From: Budorcas taxicolor
Lineage: Eukaryota; Chordata; Mammalia; Artiodactyla; Bovidae
Assembly (NCBI RefSeq): GCF_023091745.1
Contig: NC_068935.1
Span: 16,227,775 to 16,291,774, forward strand
DNA: 64,000 bases
Direction of reading: 5' to 3'
In this document: piece after piece, positions 1 to 11,400 of the stretch
Position numbering within the stretch: the stretch's first letter is position 1
Layout of the letters: every line of letters begins with the position of its first letter
Position numbers and translations under genes: made by a program
The notes under the pieces: generated by a model
Seen by the model: the letters and a program-made list of their open reading frames with translations, nothing else
Databases searched by the model: none
Told to the model about the DNA's origin: nothing

Positions 1-43
1 CACAGAGTCGGACACGACTGAAGCAACTTAGCAGCAGCAGCAG
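1..43 (+). mobile_element. 3' end of a Bov-A2 SINE cut by the window edge
   Basis: Typical Bov-A2 tail (agagtcggacacgactgaag then cttagcagcagcag) starting at the window edge. It is followed at once by the target site of a second Bov-A2. Confidence 0.85.
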
Positions 44-54
44 CCTTCTTTGGT

Positions 55-325
55 CAGAGAAGGCATGGCACCCCACTCCAATACTCTTGCCTGGAAAATC
101 CCATGGACGGAGGAGCCTGGTGGGCTGTAGTCCATGGGGTCGCTAAGAGTCAGACACGACTGAGCGACTTCACTTTCACTTTTCACTTTCATGCCTTGGA
201 GAAGGAAATGGCAACCGACTCCAGGGTTCCTGCCTGGAGAATCCCAGGGACGGGGGAGCCTGGTGGGCTGCCGTCTATGGGGTCACACAGAGTCAGACAC
301 AACTGAAGCGACTTAGCAGCTGCAG
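55..325 (+). mobile_element. Bov-A2 SINE (dimeric)
   Basis: Two related units (gcaccccactccaatactc and gcaaccgactccagggttcc halves) ending acttagcagctgcag. Flanked by copies of ccttctttggt at 44-54 and 326-336, a clear target-site duplication. Confidence 0.9.
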
Positions 326-336
326 CCTTCTTTGGT

Positions 337-1130
337 AGCCACTTTAATTCTTAGGCTCTCTGGAGCATGATGACAGGACCTGCTTCATGCAAAATACAAA
401 TGAGGCACTGTTTCAGTTATTAGCCAACCTTCAGTGAGCTCAAATGTTTTGGGAATGTGCTTGTGAGGGGAGTAGTCTGGATTTCTTGGGGACCCAAGTG
501 AAACGTATTATCTTGGAATCACCCTTTGCTAACAGTGCAGCTCCTCTGAGACCACTTTCTTACTTTAGTCTGTAGTGCGTTTTGGGCCATTGTTGGTCAG
601 GTGAGTGAGGATCTGGTGGTATTTTAGGAACCACTGCAAGAAGCCAGGGTAGAAAGTATAAAAAATTGGAATGGCTGTGCTGATCCCAAAACCTAGTTTG
701 ATATGGTTGGTTTATAAATGACATCCCTCAGAATTTGCTTCTTTCTTCTGAAATTTGAACTTCCCAATAACAAGTAAATGGAAACATACATTTTAAGAAG
801 AATTTAGGCGGATTCTTACTCATCAGGGACAGCACTATGTGATGATAATGATTACGTTATTATTATTTTGGGGAAAGATAAAATGAATGAAATGAAATGA
901 AAATATAATGGTAACTAACCTCTTATTGGGAGCTACTTTAGTTTGGGAGAGAATGTGTTTTTGTTTCATTTTGTTGGTCGTTGAGACTGGGCTTTACCCC
1001 AAAATCCCATAGTAGCCAGGTTAAAAATGTCTTCTTCAAACTGACTAGAGAAGAAAATAAGGGAGAAATAGACAACATATTTTACTCAGATAATCTCTCT
1101 TTTAACTGGGTTTTCTTTCTAATCTCCTCT
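337..1130. other. ATG4A intron, unassigned
   Basis: No exon, SINE or RNA gene recognised. There is a short TGAAATGAAA-type run near 880-905. The preceding ATG4A exon is not in the window. Confidence 0.6.
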
Positions 1131-1325
1131 GAAAGTGAAAGTCACTCAGTTGTGGCCAGCTCTTTGCAACCCCATGAACTATACAGGCCATGGAATTCTC
1201 CAGGCCAGAAGACTGGAGTGGGTTGCCACGCAATCCTCTAGGGGATCTTCCCAACCCAGCAATTGAACTGGGGCCTCCTGCATTTCAGGTGGATTCTTTA
1301 CCGGCTGAACCACCAGGGAAGCCTC
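1131..1325 (-). mobile_element. Bov-tA SINE
   Basis: Minus-strand ruminant tRNA-derived SINE: reads gaaagtgaaagtcactcagt at left and accaccagggaagcct at right on the + strand. Confidence 0.88.
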
Positions 1326-1521
1326 TGAAGTCATGCAATTTAGCACGCTCTATGGCTCTGTTTTCAGTTCTTGACCAACAAGGCCCAGCAAGTCTCCTGG
1401 GACAACATTCTTACTGCACTTGGGGAGGATCTGAAGAGATAATCTCCTCTATCTGTTTCTCTCTCCCTCTGGATTTCCCTGGGGCTTATTCTTCGTATTA
1501 TATATGCTTCTAAACAAAGAT

Positions 1522-1570
1522 ATACACACACACAGACATATACATACACACACAGGTATGTGTGTGTGTT
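1522..1570. repeat. (CA)n/(TG)n microsatellite
   Basis: Interrupted CA then TG dinucleotide tract next to the left end of a Bov-tA SINE. Confidence 0.8.
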
Positions 1571-1780
1571 CGTGCTAAGTCATTTCAGTTGTGTCTGACT
1601 CTTTGCAACCCCATGGACTGTAGCCCACCAGGCTCCTCTGTCTATGGGGATTTCCAGGCAAGAATACTGGAGTGGGTTGCCATTTCCTTCTCCAGGGGAT
1701 CTTCCCAACCCAGGGATTGAACCCAGGTCTCCCACATTGCAGGCAGACGCTTTAACCCCTGAGCCACCAGGGAAGCCCAT
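1571..1780 (-). mobile_element. Bov-tA SINE
   Basis: Full-length minus-strand Bov-tA: ctgactctttgcaacccc to gccaccagggaagccc. Confidence 0.92.
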
Positions 1781-2192
1781 ATATATATATTTAAGTAACA
1801 GTTTTTCCTCTTTTTTTTTAAAGCAATAAGTAAGAATGTCTCACATTTAAGAAAAGAAAATAAAATCTCTTGGGAGCAGGTGTACTGGTCCTCTCTTGCC
1901 CAGTAGGAGTAACATCATTTTTCAAGGCAGCCTGTTCCATTTTTATAAAAAGCAAGGCCTTCTTTCTGAGGTTCAGAAACAGTGACTCTGGCATTTTCAA
2001 AGTCCCTGGACGTGGAATATTCCAGAGCTTGGTCAAAGGAGCCAGACCTGACCTGAATCCCACAGAGAGAACAACTTCTGTGTGGCTCAGCATTCGGTAA
2101 CTTCTGGAACACTGGACAGATGTAGGTGGTACTATTTTCTGCCGAGATGTCCATCTTCCCCAATTGTGACTTCACTGTATGTTGCTTTGCAG

Positions 2193-2272
2193 AAAACTTG
2201 CTTTATTTGATGAATGGAATTCCTTGGCTGTTTATGTTTCAATGGATAACACCGTGGTCATCGAAGATATCA
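2193..2272 (+). CDS. ATG4A: ATG4A exon a (first in window)
   Basis: 80 bp between acceptor tttgcag and donor gtgagt. The first base completes a Lys codon begun in an exon outside the window, and the last base opens the next Lys codon. It encodes KLALFDEWNSLAVYVSM and on to VVIEDI, part of the peptidase C54 fold after the catalytic Cys. Confidence 0.95.
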
Positions 2273-2374
2273 GTGAGTCCTTGGCTGGTTTACCTTCTCG
2301 GGTGGTTGGGTATGGAGGTTCTTCTTTACCATTCAGGACATGTCGGGGGAAGAGAGGGAGAGAGAAAGAGAAAG

Positions 2375-2421
<47 letters not shown>

Positions 2422-5400
2422 ATAAACACACACATGCTGTCTCTGGCCTGCCCCTCTAGCAAGACAGGGGAGCACAGGGCTCTGGTTAATCATTCCCTAT
2501 GCCCTTTTTTCTCTTCCCTTTCAGCTTTCTGAAAGGGGAAAAAATGAGAGGATCTTTGGTGGGCCTCAGTGAAGTACCAGATTCTTTCCCTGCAGGACAC
2601 CCCAAGTGCAGATAATCAGTTAAACCAGCCATGGGTCTTCTCTGGCCTCCCCCGCCTCCACTGTACTCTCCAACATGGGGCTCAAGAAACCAACAGATCC
2701 AGTCCCTGTTTCCAAGGCCTTTGTAGCCTAGTTGACAAATGAGATTCTCCCAATGAGCCCATCATATCTGAGGAGACACAAGGAGTGTTCAGTTGCCAGA
2801 AGGAAGAGAAGTAAGGGCTGGACGAGTACCCTGGGCTTCCTGTAGCAAGTAGGGCAGCAGGGCCCTGGTGGCAGTGGGAAGGGCCTTCCAGGTGGGGACT
2901 GTCACATCAGGTCTCCCTTAGTCTTGCCCATGGTGCATCTCTTAGGGCTGGGTACCCCTTTTTTACCTAGCCCTGTCTTCTGTTTCTAGAAAAAATGTGC
3001 CGCACCCTGTCCTTGAGTGCCGACACACCTGCCGAGAGGCCCCTGGAGTCTCTGACTGCTTCCACCCAAAGTAGGGGCCCCTCGGCCTGCTGCACGGCCT
3101 GGAAACCCTTGCTGCTTATTGTGCCCCTCCGCCTAGGCATAAACCAAATAAACCCCGTCTATGTCGACGCCTTCAAAGTAAGTCACACCTTTCCCCAAGC
3201 CACCTGCGGCCTGCCCATCCCACCACCATCGTGAGCCCGGAGATCCGTGAGCAGCAGTCCACATGTGAGCTGAGAATCTTGCGTTCTCTTTCCCTCCAGG
3301 AGTGTTTTAAGATGCCACAGTCTTTAGGGGCATTAGGAGGAAAACCAAATAACGCCTATTATTTCATAGGATTCTTAGGTAAGAAAAGAGTAATCACAAG
3401 TAAGTCACTGTGGGCTAGGGGAGGGTGGGCCCAACAAGGTCTGTGTGGAAGACCAGGCAATTCCAGTTAGGAGGCCCTGGCCTAGCCTGGAGATGCTGTG
3501 GCCTGTAGGCAGCTCGTCCTGCCTCTAGCCTGGAGAGTAACACCTACCTGTGCCTCACAGAGACCAGTGTCTCCATCTCTTTGCCTCTCAATATGATGGT
3601 TCCATGGCTGTGTTCACACTGGATGACCCCAAGGTCACAGCATTGCTTCAGCACCTCTTGTTCCCTCTGGGACCCAGGGCGGCAGGGCTTCACTTCCCTG
3701 GCCTTGCCGATTCCCTTCTTACTGGAGCTTGGGCAGTTGGGCCAGGAGCCATCCTCTGACTTCCCAAGACCACACAGCTGGGCCTACTAGCTTATCGTTC
3801 AGAGGCTTGTCTGGGTGGAAATTAGAGGAGGTGAAAACAGAGGTATCCCTTTTATGATAATGGAGGCTCAGCCTTAAAACAACTAAGCTACTGTGGATCC
3901 TGATGAGCAGCCCGACATTCCTGCCTCAGTGGACACCTCTGGAAACCCCGCCATCTTCCTCACTAGCTGTGACCAGAGGCATTGAAGGCCCTTGGCACAC
4001 CAAAGGAGCAGCCCGGCTCTTCCCAAACTTTCATGTGCACACGAATCACCTTGAGATTAACACGCAGGTTCAGCAGGTCTGGGGTGGAGCCTGAGAGCCT
4101 GCATTTCTCTCTAGATAGGGCAGGTGCCGCTGGTGCCACACTTTGAGTGCCAGGGGCCTAGATACCTGGTTAGTGCCACAGAGTAAGGGAGCGATGTGGC
4201 CAGGGAAGCGGAATAGTGCCACCTCTGGCCGGAGTGGGCTCTGAGGAACTTGCGAGTTTAGGGTACAAAGGACAGCCAGAGCAGGCCTGGGGAATGGTGT
4301 GAGGGATGTGCAGAGGACACGGTGAGATGAACTTGGCCACCCTCCCAACCCGTCTCTTCCTCAGAGATTCGGGGAGGTGAGGTGAGTGGGAAGAGACAGA
4401 CCTGGCCCCTGTATGTGGCCTGCCTCCTGCTGGCTCAGTGTGTGACAGTAGGAAAAGAGAGTCAACTCTTTCAGTCTTAGGTTCCCTTTATGGAAAATAG
4501 GGCTGACCCCCAGCTCACCATGTTGTCGCCTCACAGTAAAGCACTCAGTAAAGAGCCAGCCTGACCCCAGTGCTTCTTTCAGCTGCTTACTCTGCTCTCC
4601 TTAAGGTGGGGTTTCTCTGCAGTTGCTGGGCTCGCTCTTGAATGCTGCCACCTCCTGGTCGAGTTTAAGAACTACAGCTTGGTGGAACATTTGAAAAGTG
4701 GAGGCTTTTACTTTCTAAATCTTCCCTGGTGACTTAGAGGTTAAACCATCTGCCTCCAATGTGGGAGACCCAGGTTTGATCCCTGGTTCGGGAAGATCCC
4801 CTGGAGAAGGAAATGGCAACCCACTCCAATATTCCTGCCTGGAGAATCCCATGGACGGAGAAGCCTGGTAGGCTACAGTCCACGGGGTCGCAGAGTCAGA
4901 CACGACTGAGCCAGTACTTGGAGTTTTATAAATTTAGATGTTCTCTGTTTCTAAGCTTCTGGGTTCCTGTCAAAGAAACTGTTGCAAAAATCTAATTCCT
5001 ATTGTCTGTGCTTAAAGACAAACTGAAAACAGATTGGAAAATAATTGTGGAGGGATCTCAATGAATTCCTGGGCACCCTGGCCTCCTTATCCCAGGTTAC
5101 CCAGAGAGAATTTGCCAAGTTGCCATAGCCCTTCTTCTCTTGGGGGGCCCCTGGGCTGGGGGGACTTTGGTGGAGTTGGACTGCTTATGAAAGAGGTGTG
5201 ACAATCCCCAGTTCCCAAAACAGAGGTTTACATAGTGTCCATTTGCCCATTAATTTCATAAATCTTCTGTTTAACCTTTACTTGAGGCTCCAAAGTCACC
5301 TCAACTCCCCCTTTCTGACTCACCCGGTTACTGTATTAGGTTTGGGGTGGGGGACCAGATTGATAGAACGTCTGAAGGGAGGGGACAGATGAGAGCTTCC

Positions 5401-8400
5401 ATTTTCTGAACCAGGAACTCTGCAGAGGGTACTCTCTCTTCCTCCATCCCCCTTTCTCTCTCCATGTATGTATATATGTATATGTATATGTGTATATATA
5501 TATATATAATTTATCATTATAATGGCTTACCCAATGGCTCAGCAGCTAAATAATCTGCCTGCAATGCAGTAGATACAGGAGATGTGGTTTGATTCCTGGG
5601 TCAGGAAGATTCCCTGGAGGAGGAAATGGCAACCCACTCCAGTATTCTTGCCTGGAGAATTCCATGGACACAGGAGCCTGGTGGGCTATAGTCCATGGGG
5701 TCACAAAGAGTCGAACACGACTGAGCATGTATATGGATTATTATATTGTTTATGATATATAAATATATATTTATATAATATATAATTATATATTTATATA
5801 ATGTGGGCTTCCCTAGTGGCTTGGATGGTAAAGCGACTGTCTGCAATGCAGGAGACCCAGATTTGATCCCTGGGTTGGGAAGATCCCCTGGAGAAGGAAA
5901 TGGCAGCCCACTCCAGTATTCTTGCCTTGAAAATCCCACGGAGCCTGGTAGGTTACCGTCCATGGGGTTGCAAAGAGTCGGACACGACTGAGCGACTTCA
6001 CTTTCACTTTTCATTTATATAATATATTGAAATATAAATACATTTATAGAGAGATACAGATTAGTATCAATACTTATATAGAGATGGGGCTTCCCTGGTG
6101 GCTCAGTGGTAAAGAATCTGCCTGCAATGCAGGAGATAACAGGTTCAATCCCTGATCCATGAAGATCCCCTGGAGAATGAAATGGCAACCCACTCCAGTA
6201 TTCTTGCCTGGGAAGTCCCATGGACGGAGAAGCCTGGAAGGCTACAGTCCATGGGGTCACAAAACAGTTGGACACAGCTTAGCGACTAAGCAACACGAAT
6301 ATAGAGATGTATCTAGCTGTAGATAAATAGATAGATAGGGTTAACCCTGAGGGGTAGAGATCATTATTTCCATTTATGCCTAGTGGAAAACTTAGAGGGG
6401 TAGTTTCCTCAAGGTCACTGAGCTCAAAAGTAGCAAAGCCAGAGTTTGACCCCAGTTTGGCTGTCTGTGCTAACATACCCCCTTGCTTCTCTAGTGGTCT
6501 CTTGCCCAGTAGGAGGCTGGGAGATGCTCCTGGTGTACAAGACTGTGGCCAGGGTGACAGCCTGGCTGGGTGATGTTTTCTGCTTAGAGAAGAGATGTTT
6601 GTCTCCTGTGGTTTGGTAGAGGGTGCCACCTGGAGCTCTGTCACATGAACTGGGTGTCTACAGATGGTGGACCTGCCTGCTCCTTCTTCTTGGGCCTCAT
6701 TGGAGACCTTGATACAGTCCCCATGTAATTTCTAGGGCTTTTTCAATCTACTGTATCTCTTTTAAGCAATGTCAGAAATGGGCCAACCCACAGAGCTCCA
6801 CTACGCACTCATACATACATACGCATACAGATACACACACACACATGGAAAAGGGCCAGACTCAGAGAGGACACTTATTATTCCCAGTACCTTAAACCAA
6901 AGGCTTTGCTGGTGGCTCAGCACTAAAAGAATCTTCCTGCCAATGCAGAAGGCACAGGATCCTCTGGAGGAAGAAATGCTTCCTTTCCTGTCAAAGACTG
7001 ACCACTGGTTTGAACTAACAACTTGGCTAGTCAGTAAGTTACTTTGTTTCTGTAAGTCCCTGATCCACATCTATTGACCAAGTCCCAACCAAGCCAGACA
7101 CATGGCTGTGCAATTTTTGAATGAGCACGTGGGTGTGCTTAGTCACTCAGTCAGGTCTGACTGACCCCATGTTTTCGACCCCATGGACTGTAGCCTAGCA
7201 GGCTCCTCTGTCCATGGGGATTCTCCAGGCAAGAATACTGGAGTGGGTTGCCATGCCCTCCTCTAGGGGATCTTCCTAACTCAGGGACTGAACCCAGGTC
7301 TCCCACATTGCAGGCGGATTCCTTACTGTCTGAGCCACCAGGGAAGCCCAAAGGAGCATGAACCCATGCAAAAAGATCACATAATAAGGCTGTTTTACAG
7401 AAGAGTCAATTCACTCAGATCATTTAAGGGGATTCCCTGCTGGCTCAGACAGTAAAGAGTCTGCCTGCAATGTGGGAAACCCAGGTTCGATTCCTGGGTC
7501 AGGAAGATCCCCTGGAGAAGGAAATGGCAACCCACTCCAGTATTCTTGCCTGGAAAATCCTGTGGATGTAGAAGACTGGAAGACTACATACCATGGGGTT
7601 GCAAAGAGTCTGAGCAAGATACATCCTGCGTTTGTATTGTATTTCAAGCAGTTCATAGAAGTGAGATCTTCCCATTCTGATAATACTCTGTGAACTAACT
7701 GGAACAGGCCAAGTGACCTCAGTTTAAAAACAAGAAAATTAAGACAGAGTGGAGTGGTTTGTCTTACGTTTGTGATAGAGACAAATTAAACTTGGCATCA
7801 GACGTCAGAAACACTCTTTGCCAACAGAAGCACTTAGATGTACCCAACACAATCCTGAATGCCATTCCAGAGACCTTCGGGGTGTCCTTCCCTACCCCAT
7901 CCCCCTGTCTCAGGCAGATCTGCCTTTGCTTCCCTAATCCAGTCTAGAACACAGAGGCCCAGTTGGTTCTCAGGCCTAGACAGTGAGTTTGGGGTGCCCC
8001 CTTAGGTACATCAGCTCATGATCTTTAGTGGTACTCTCAACACTTTGAATATCAAATAAAAGTAGAGATTTTATTATCCCAAATCCCACCCCCCACCAAG
8101 TCCTTATTGGGATAGACATTTTCCTTTTGCTGAAGCATTGTTTTTTCTCCCATTTGTAACGGTTGATCATCTCAAACTGGTTTTCCCAGTGAGATGTATC
8201 TGTGCTGATACTCATGTGACCAAGCAGTGCCTTCTGACAAGGAATTACTGACTTTCTAACACTGACTAACTTGCTAGCGAATTAAGACCAGAAGTCACCT
8301 CCCTGGTATCTCGTCTGTGGCACAGTCAGCATTCCCATTTCTTTGGGAGGCCAAGGCCTTTTTCTTGCCCAGATGTGCTCTTTGACCATAGGTCTAAGAA

Positions 8401-11400
8401 CCTATGGTCTAGAGCAAGATGCTTTCCAGTGTTGAAAGAGTCAGGAAGCTTCCCTAATGGCACCTGGACTCATGGCCTGGTGATTCCACCTACCACCTCT
8501 TGGCTACTGCTGCTCACCGAGCCCGCCATGTCATCTGTGGTTGCTCATTCCTCCCTTGTCCCCAAACCTGTGCCTTTCCATTCTTGTACTTGGACTTTGA
8601 GGAGATGTAAATGCTAGGGCAAATCTTCACATGGAATGATTGGCTTTGAGGGTGGGTGGCTTCCTTCGAGCATGTTTACTCTCCTTCCGGCTTTCTGTTA
8701 TCTCATTCCCATTGTCACCAAGGGAGGGGTTAGGACAACCAGAGTGACCCTTCCAAGGACAGCAGTGGGGCCAGGGCCGGTGATTCTTCAAAGGCTAATC
8801 AGGTGTCATTCAAAACAGGTGATGAGCTCATTTTCCTGGACCCTCACACCACCCAGACCTTTGTTGACACTGAAGAGAACGGAATGGTTGACGACCAGAC
8901 GTTCCATTGTCTGCAACCCCCACAGCGGATGAACATCCTGAACTTGGATCCTTCCGTAGCATTGGTTGGTAGCTGAAGGTTGGGTGGGCCAAGAGACACA
9001 CCGCTGCCCTAGCACAGTTGGGTTCCCTGGGGTTACCCAGGTTGTTAGATAGGATGGCAAGAGAATATAGTGTCATGTAGTGCAGTGGGGAAGGAATGGG
9101 CCCTGAAGCCAAGTTGCTCCAGTTAGGATCCAAGTCACTTACCAGCCATGGACTGAGGGGGAGTCCCTCCTTAACTTTTCTGAGCTTTGGCCTTCTCATC
9201 CCTCCCATGGGCAAAACAATTGCTCCTTCCTTGTAGGCTTGTGTGAGGTATGCTATGTGTAAGGTACTTAGCACAGTGCCCAGCATATTGTAAGCATTCT
9301 AGAAATGTTGGTTATTGTTACTGTTACCATCTTTCTCCATTTTCTTTCTTGCCCCCTAAATATTGCCACCCAGGCACAGGGAATAAGGTGAAACATAGGG
9401 AGGGATAAGAGGCCAAAACCTCCTGGGTGGAAAATGTCCATTCCTCTGGGCACACAATCCAGGAAGTTGCAGGGTTTCCCCCACCCACCCCCGGAAGAAT
9501 GTCTGCTGTTGACACATGGAAGGGGCAGCTATCTGGGAACTAGCCAGTGGTTCTGAGGCCTGTCTGAATCCTCTCTTCCAGTTTAACTTGATTGTCAGAG
9601 TGCCAGTGGTAGAGAGCTGACAGAGTCCTCTTGTTTTGGACCATTCTTTTAGTACTGTAGGATGTTCTGAGTATGGATAAAGAGGCCCATGGTTCTCTTT
9701 ATTCTAACAGATAATTTCCTTAAGGTCAAAGCCACCTAACTAATTAATACCTCTAGTTACAAGTACTACTTGGCTTTTTTCTGCTGGTTTTGTTGCATTG
9801 TTTTTTTCTAGGTAGGTGTATTTGTGCACTGAATGTAATGGAATTAACCCTGTGCTTTGGAGATTGGTTTTTATGTTAGTATATCTCACAGTGTGAAGTG
9901 GGAGACAGGGAGGAAAAGGGATAGGGTAAAAGGGAAAGGGACAGAATAAGAGTGAGAAGCAGAGAGAGAGAAACTATGCATGAGCATGTGTGTGTCCTAG
10001 TGAGGCACTGATCTGGGAGAGTGATAAACTCAATCTTCCTCCTCATTGCTGGGAGGATAGAGCCAAAGGAAGTGGCCCGCGTGTTGTGTCACAACTCTGG
10101 GCCAATGGCTCTGTCTTGCTATACGTAAGGCCTGCCTTGGTGCCCCTGACCAGTTCTTCCTTTTGTAAACTGGAATATAATTGCTTTACAATGTTGTATT
10201 AGTTTCTGCTGCACAACAATGTGGAGTAGCTCTATGTATACATATATCCCCTCCTTCTTGAACCTCCCTCCCACCCTCCACATCCCACCCCTTTAGGACA
10301 TCACGGAGCACTGAACTGAGCTCCCTGTGATAGACAGCTGCTTCCCACTAGCTATCTGTTTTACACATGGTGGTGTACATATGTGTGTGTGTGTGTGTGT
10401 GTGTATGGCAATTCTGATCTCCAAATTCATCCCACCCTCACCTTCTCCCCCACCGTGGCCACATGCCCATTCTCTACATAGGAGGGCATTTTTTGAGGCA
10501 AGATAATTTTGGATAAATAACAAATTAGAGAAGGGACATTCGTATATGAATGGCCAATAGGGAACTGGAGATATGAGATGGGTAGTGTATGTATGTCATG
10601 AACAGTTCTAAGTTGTCTTCTTTTGCTTTCCCCCAAGGGGTTTTTCTGCAAAGAAGAAAAAGACTTTGATAGCTGGTGTAGCCTTGTTCAGAAGGTAAAG
10701 ATCTATGTTTTTCTCAGTCTTAATAAAAACAAATATTTTTCAACATAATTCCTTTCCAAGACGGTTTTTCATAGTAACAAATCCACCCTGATATGACTTT
10801 ATTGCTAGAGAAAGAAACTAAGATATGGGGAATTATACAGAACTTTGGGGAAACCAAAGGAAAACTTTGGTTTGAAATATGCTTACTTTGTCAAATGAAC
10901 GATATTTTTAGCTACTGAATGTTCCATCTCATGGAGGTTATGAGTCAATGAAATCTTCAACTGATTACCATTTTAACCTAAAATGTCAGTTTCATATAGG
11001 TCAGCCCAAATTCTTCTATACTCTGATTATAACGTTGAGGTGGTTGAATAAACCAAACTATTTTTCTATTTGTTTCATGGTCCATTTACAGTTTAGTGTA
11101 TTCCATTATGGTGTAAGGGGCTTACCTTTCTAGTAACTGTTTGATTTATATACTGATAAAATATAGCCACACTGCCACTTAAAGGAAACACAGTTTGCAG
11201 AAATCTGTGTAAATATGAAAGCTAGCTATTCTTTTTTCTTGGACACTTTATGTCAAAAGATATTTATTGTTCTGCTGGCTCCTAATCTTTATATCTGCCC
11301 CCCTCATCCTTCACTTCTAACACATGCCAATTTTGTGGGAGACATTGATCAATGGTTATTGAAAGAATGAAGGGAGATCATAGGGAGCAGTTTAAAGAGC

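Larger units (their letters stand above)
3379..8818 (+). other. ATG4A intron c-d
   Basis: 5.4 kb with a MER20 fragment and seven Bov-tA copies (4720-7615). Nothing recognised in 3379-4017, 4153-4719, 4910-5464, 6296-6828 or 7616-8818. Confidence 0.8.
8965..10637 (+). other. ATG4A intron d-e
   Basis: Contains a MIR and an antisense L1 end. 9326-10155 shows nothing I can name. Confidence 0.8.

Noticed and set aside
2232..2462. Minus-strand open frame with a long Ser-Leu repeat
   Set aside because: It arises from translating the (GA)n microsatellite.
5465..6300. Regularly spaced repeats that could suggest an array
   Set aside because: These are three separate Bov-tA SINEs with AT-rich spacers, not a CRISPR or satellite.
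10980..11070. Possible mariner end (taggtcagcccaaatt)
   Set aside because: The match to bovine mariner ends is too short and no partner inverted end was found.
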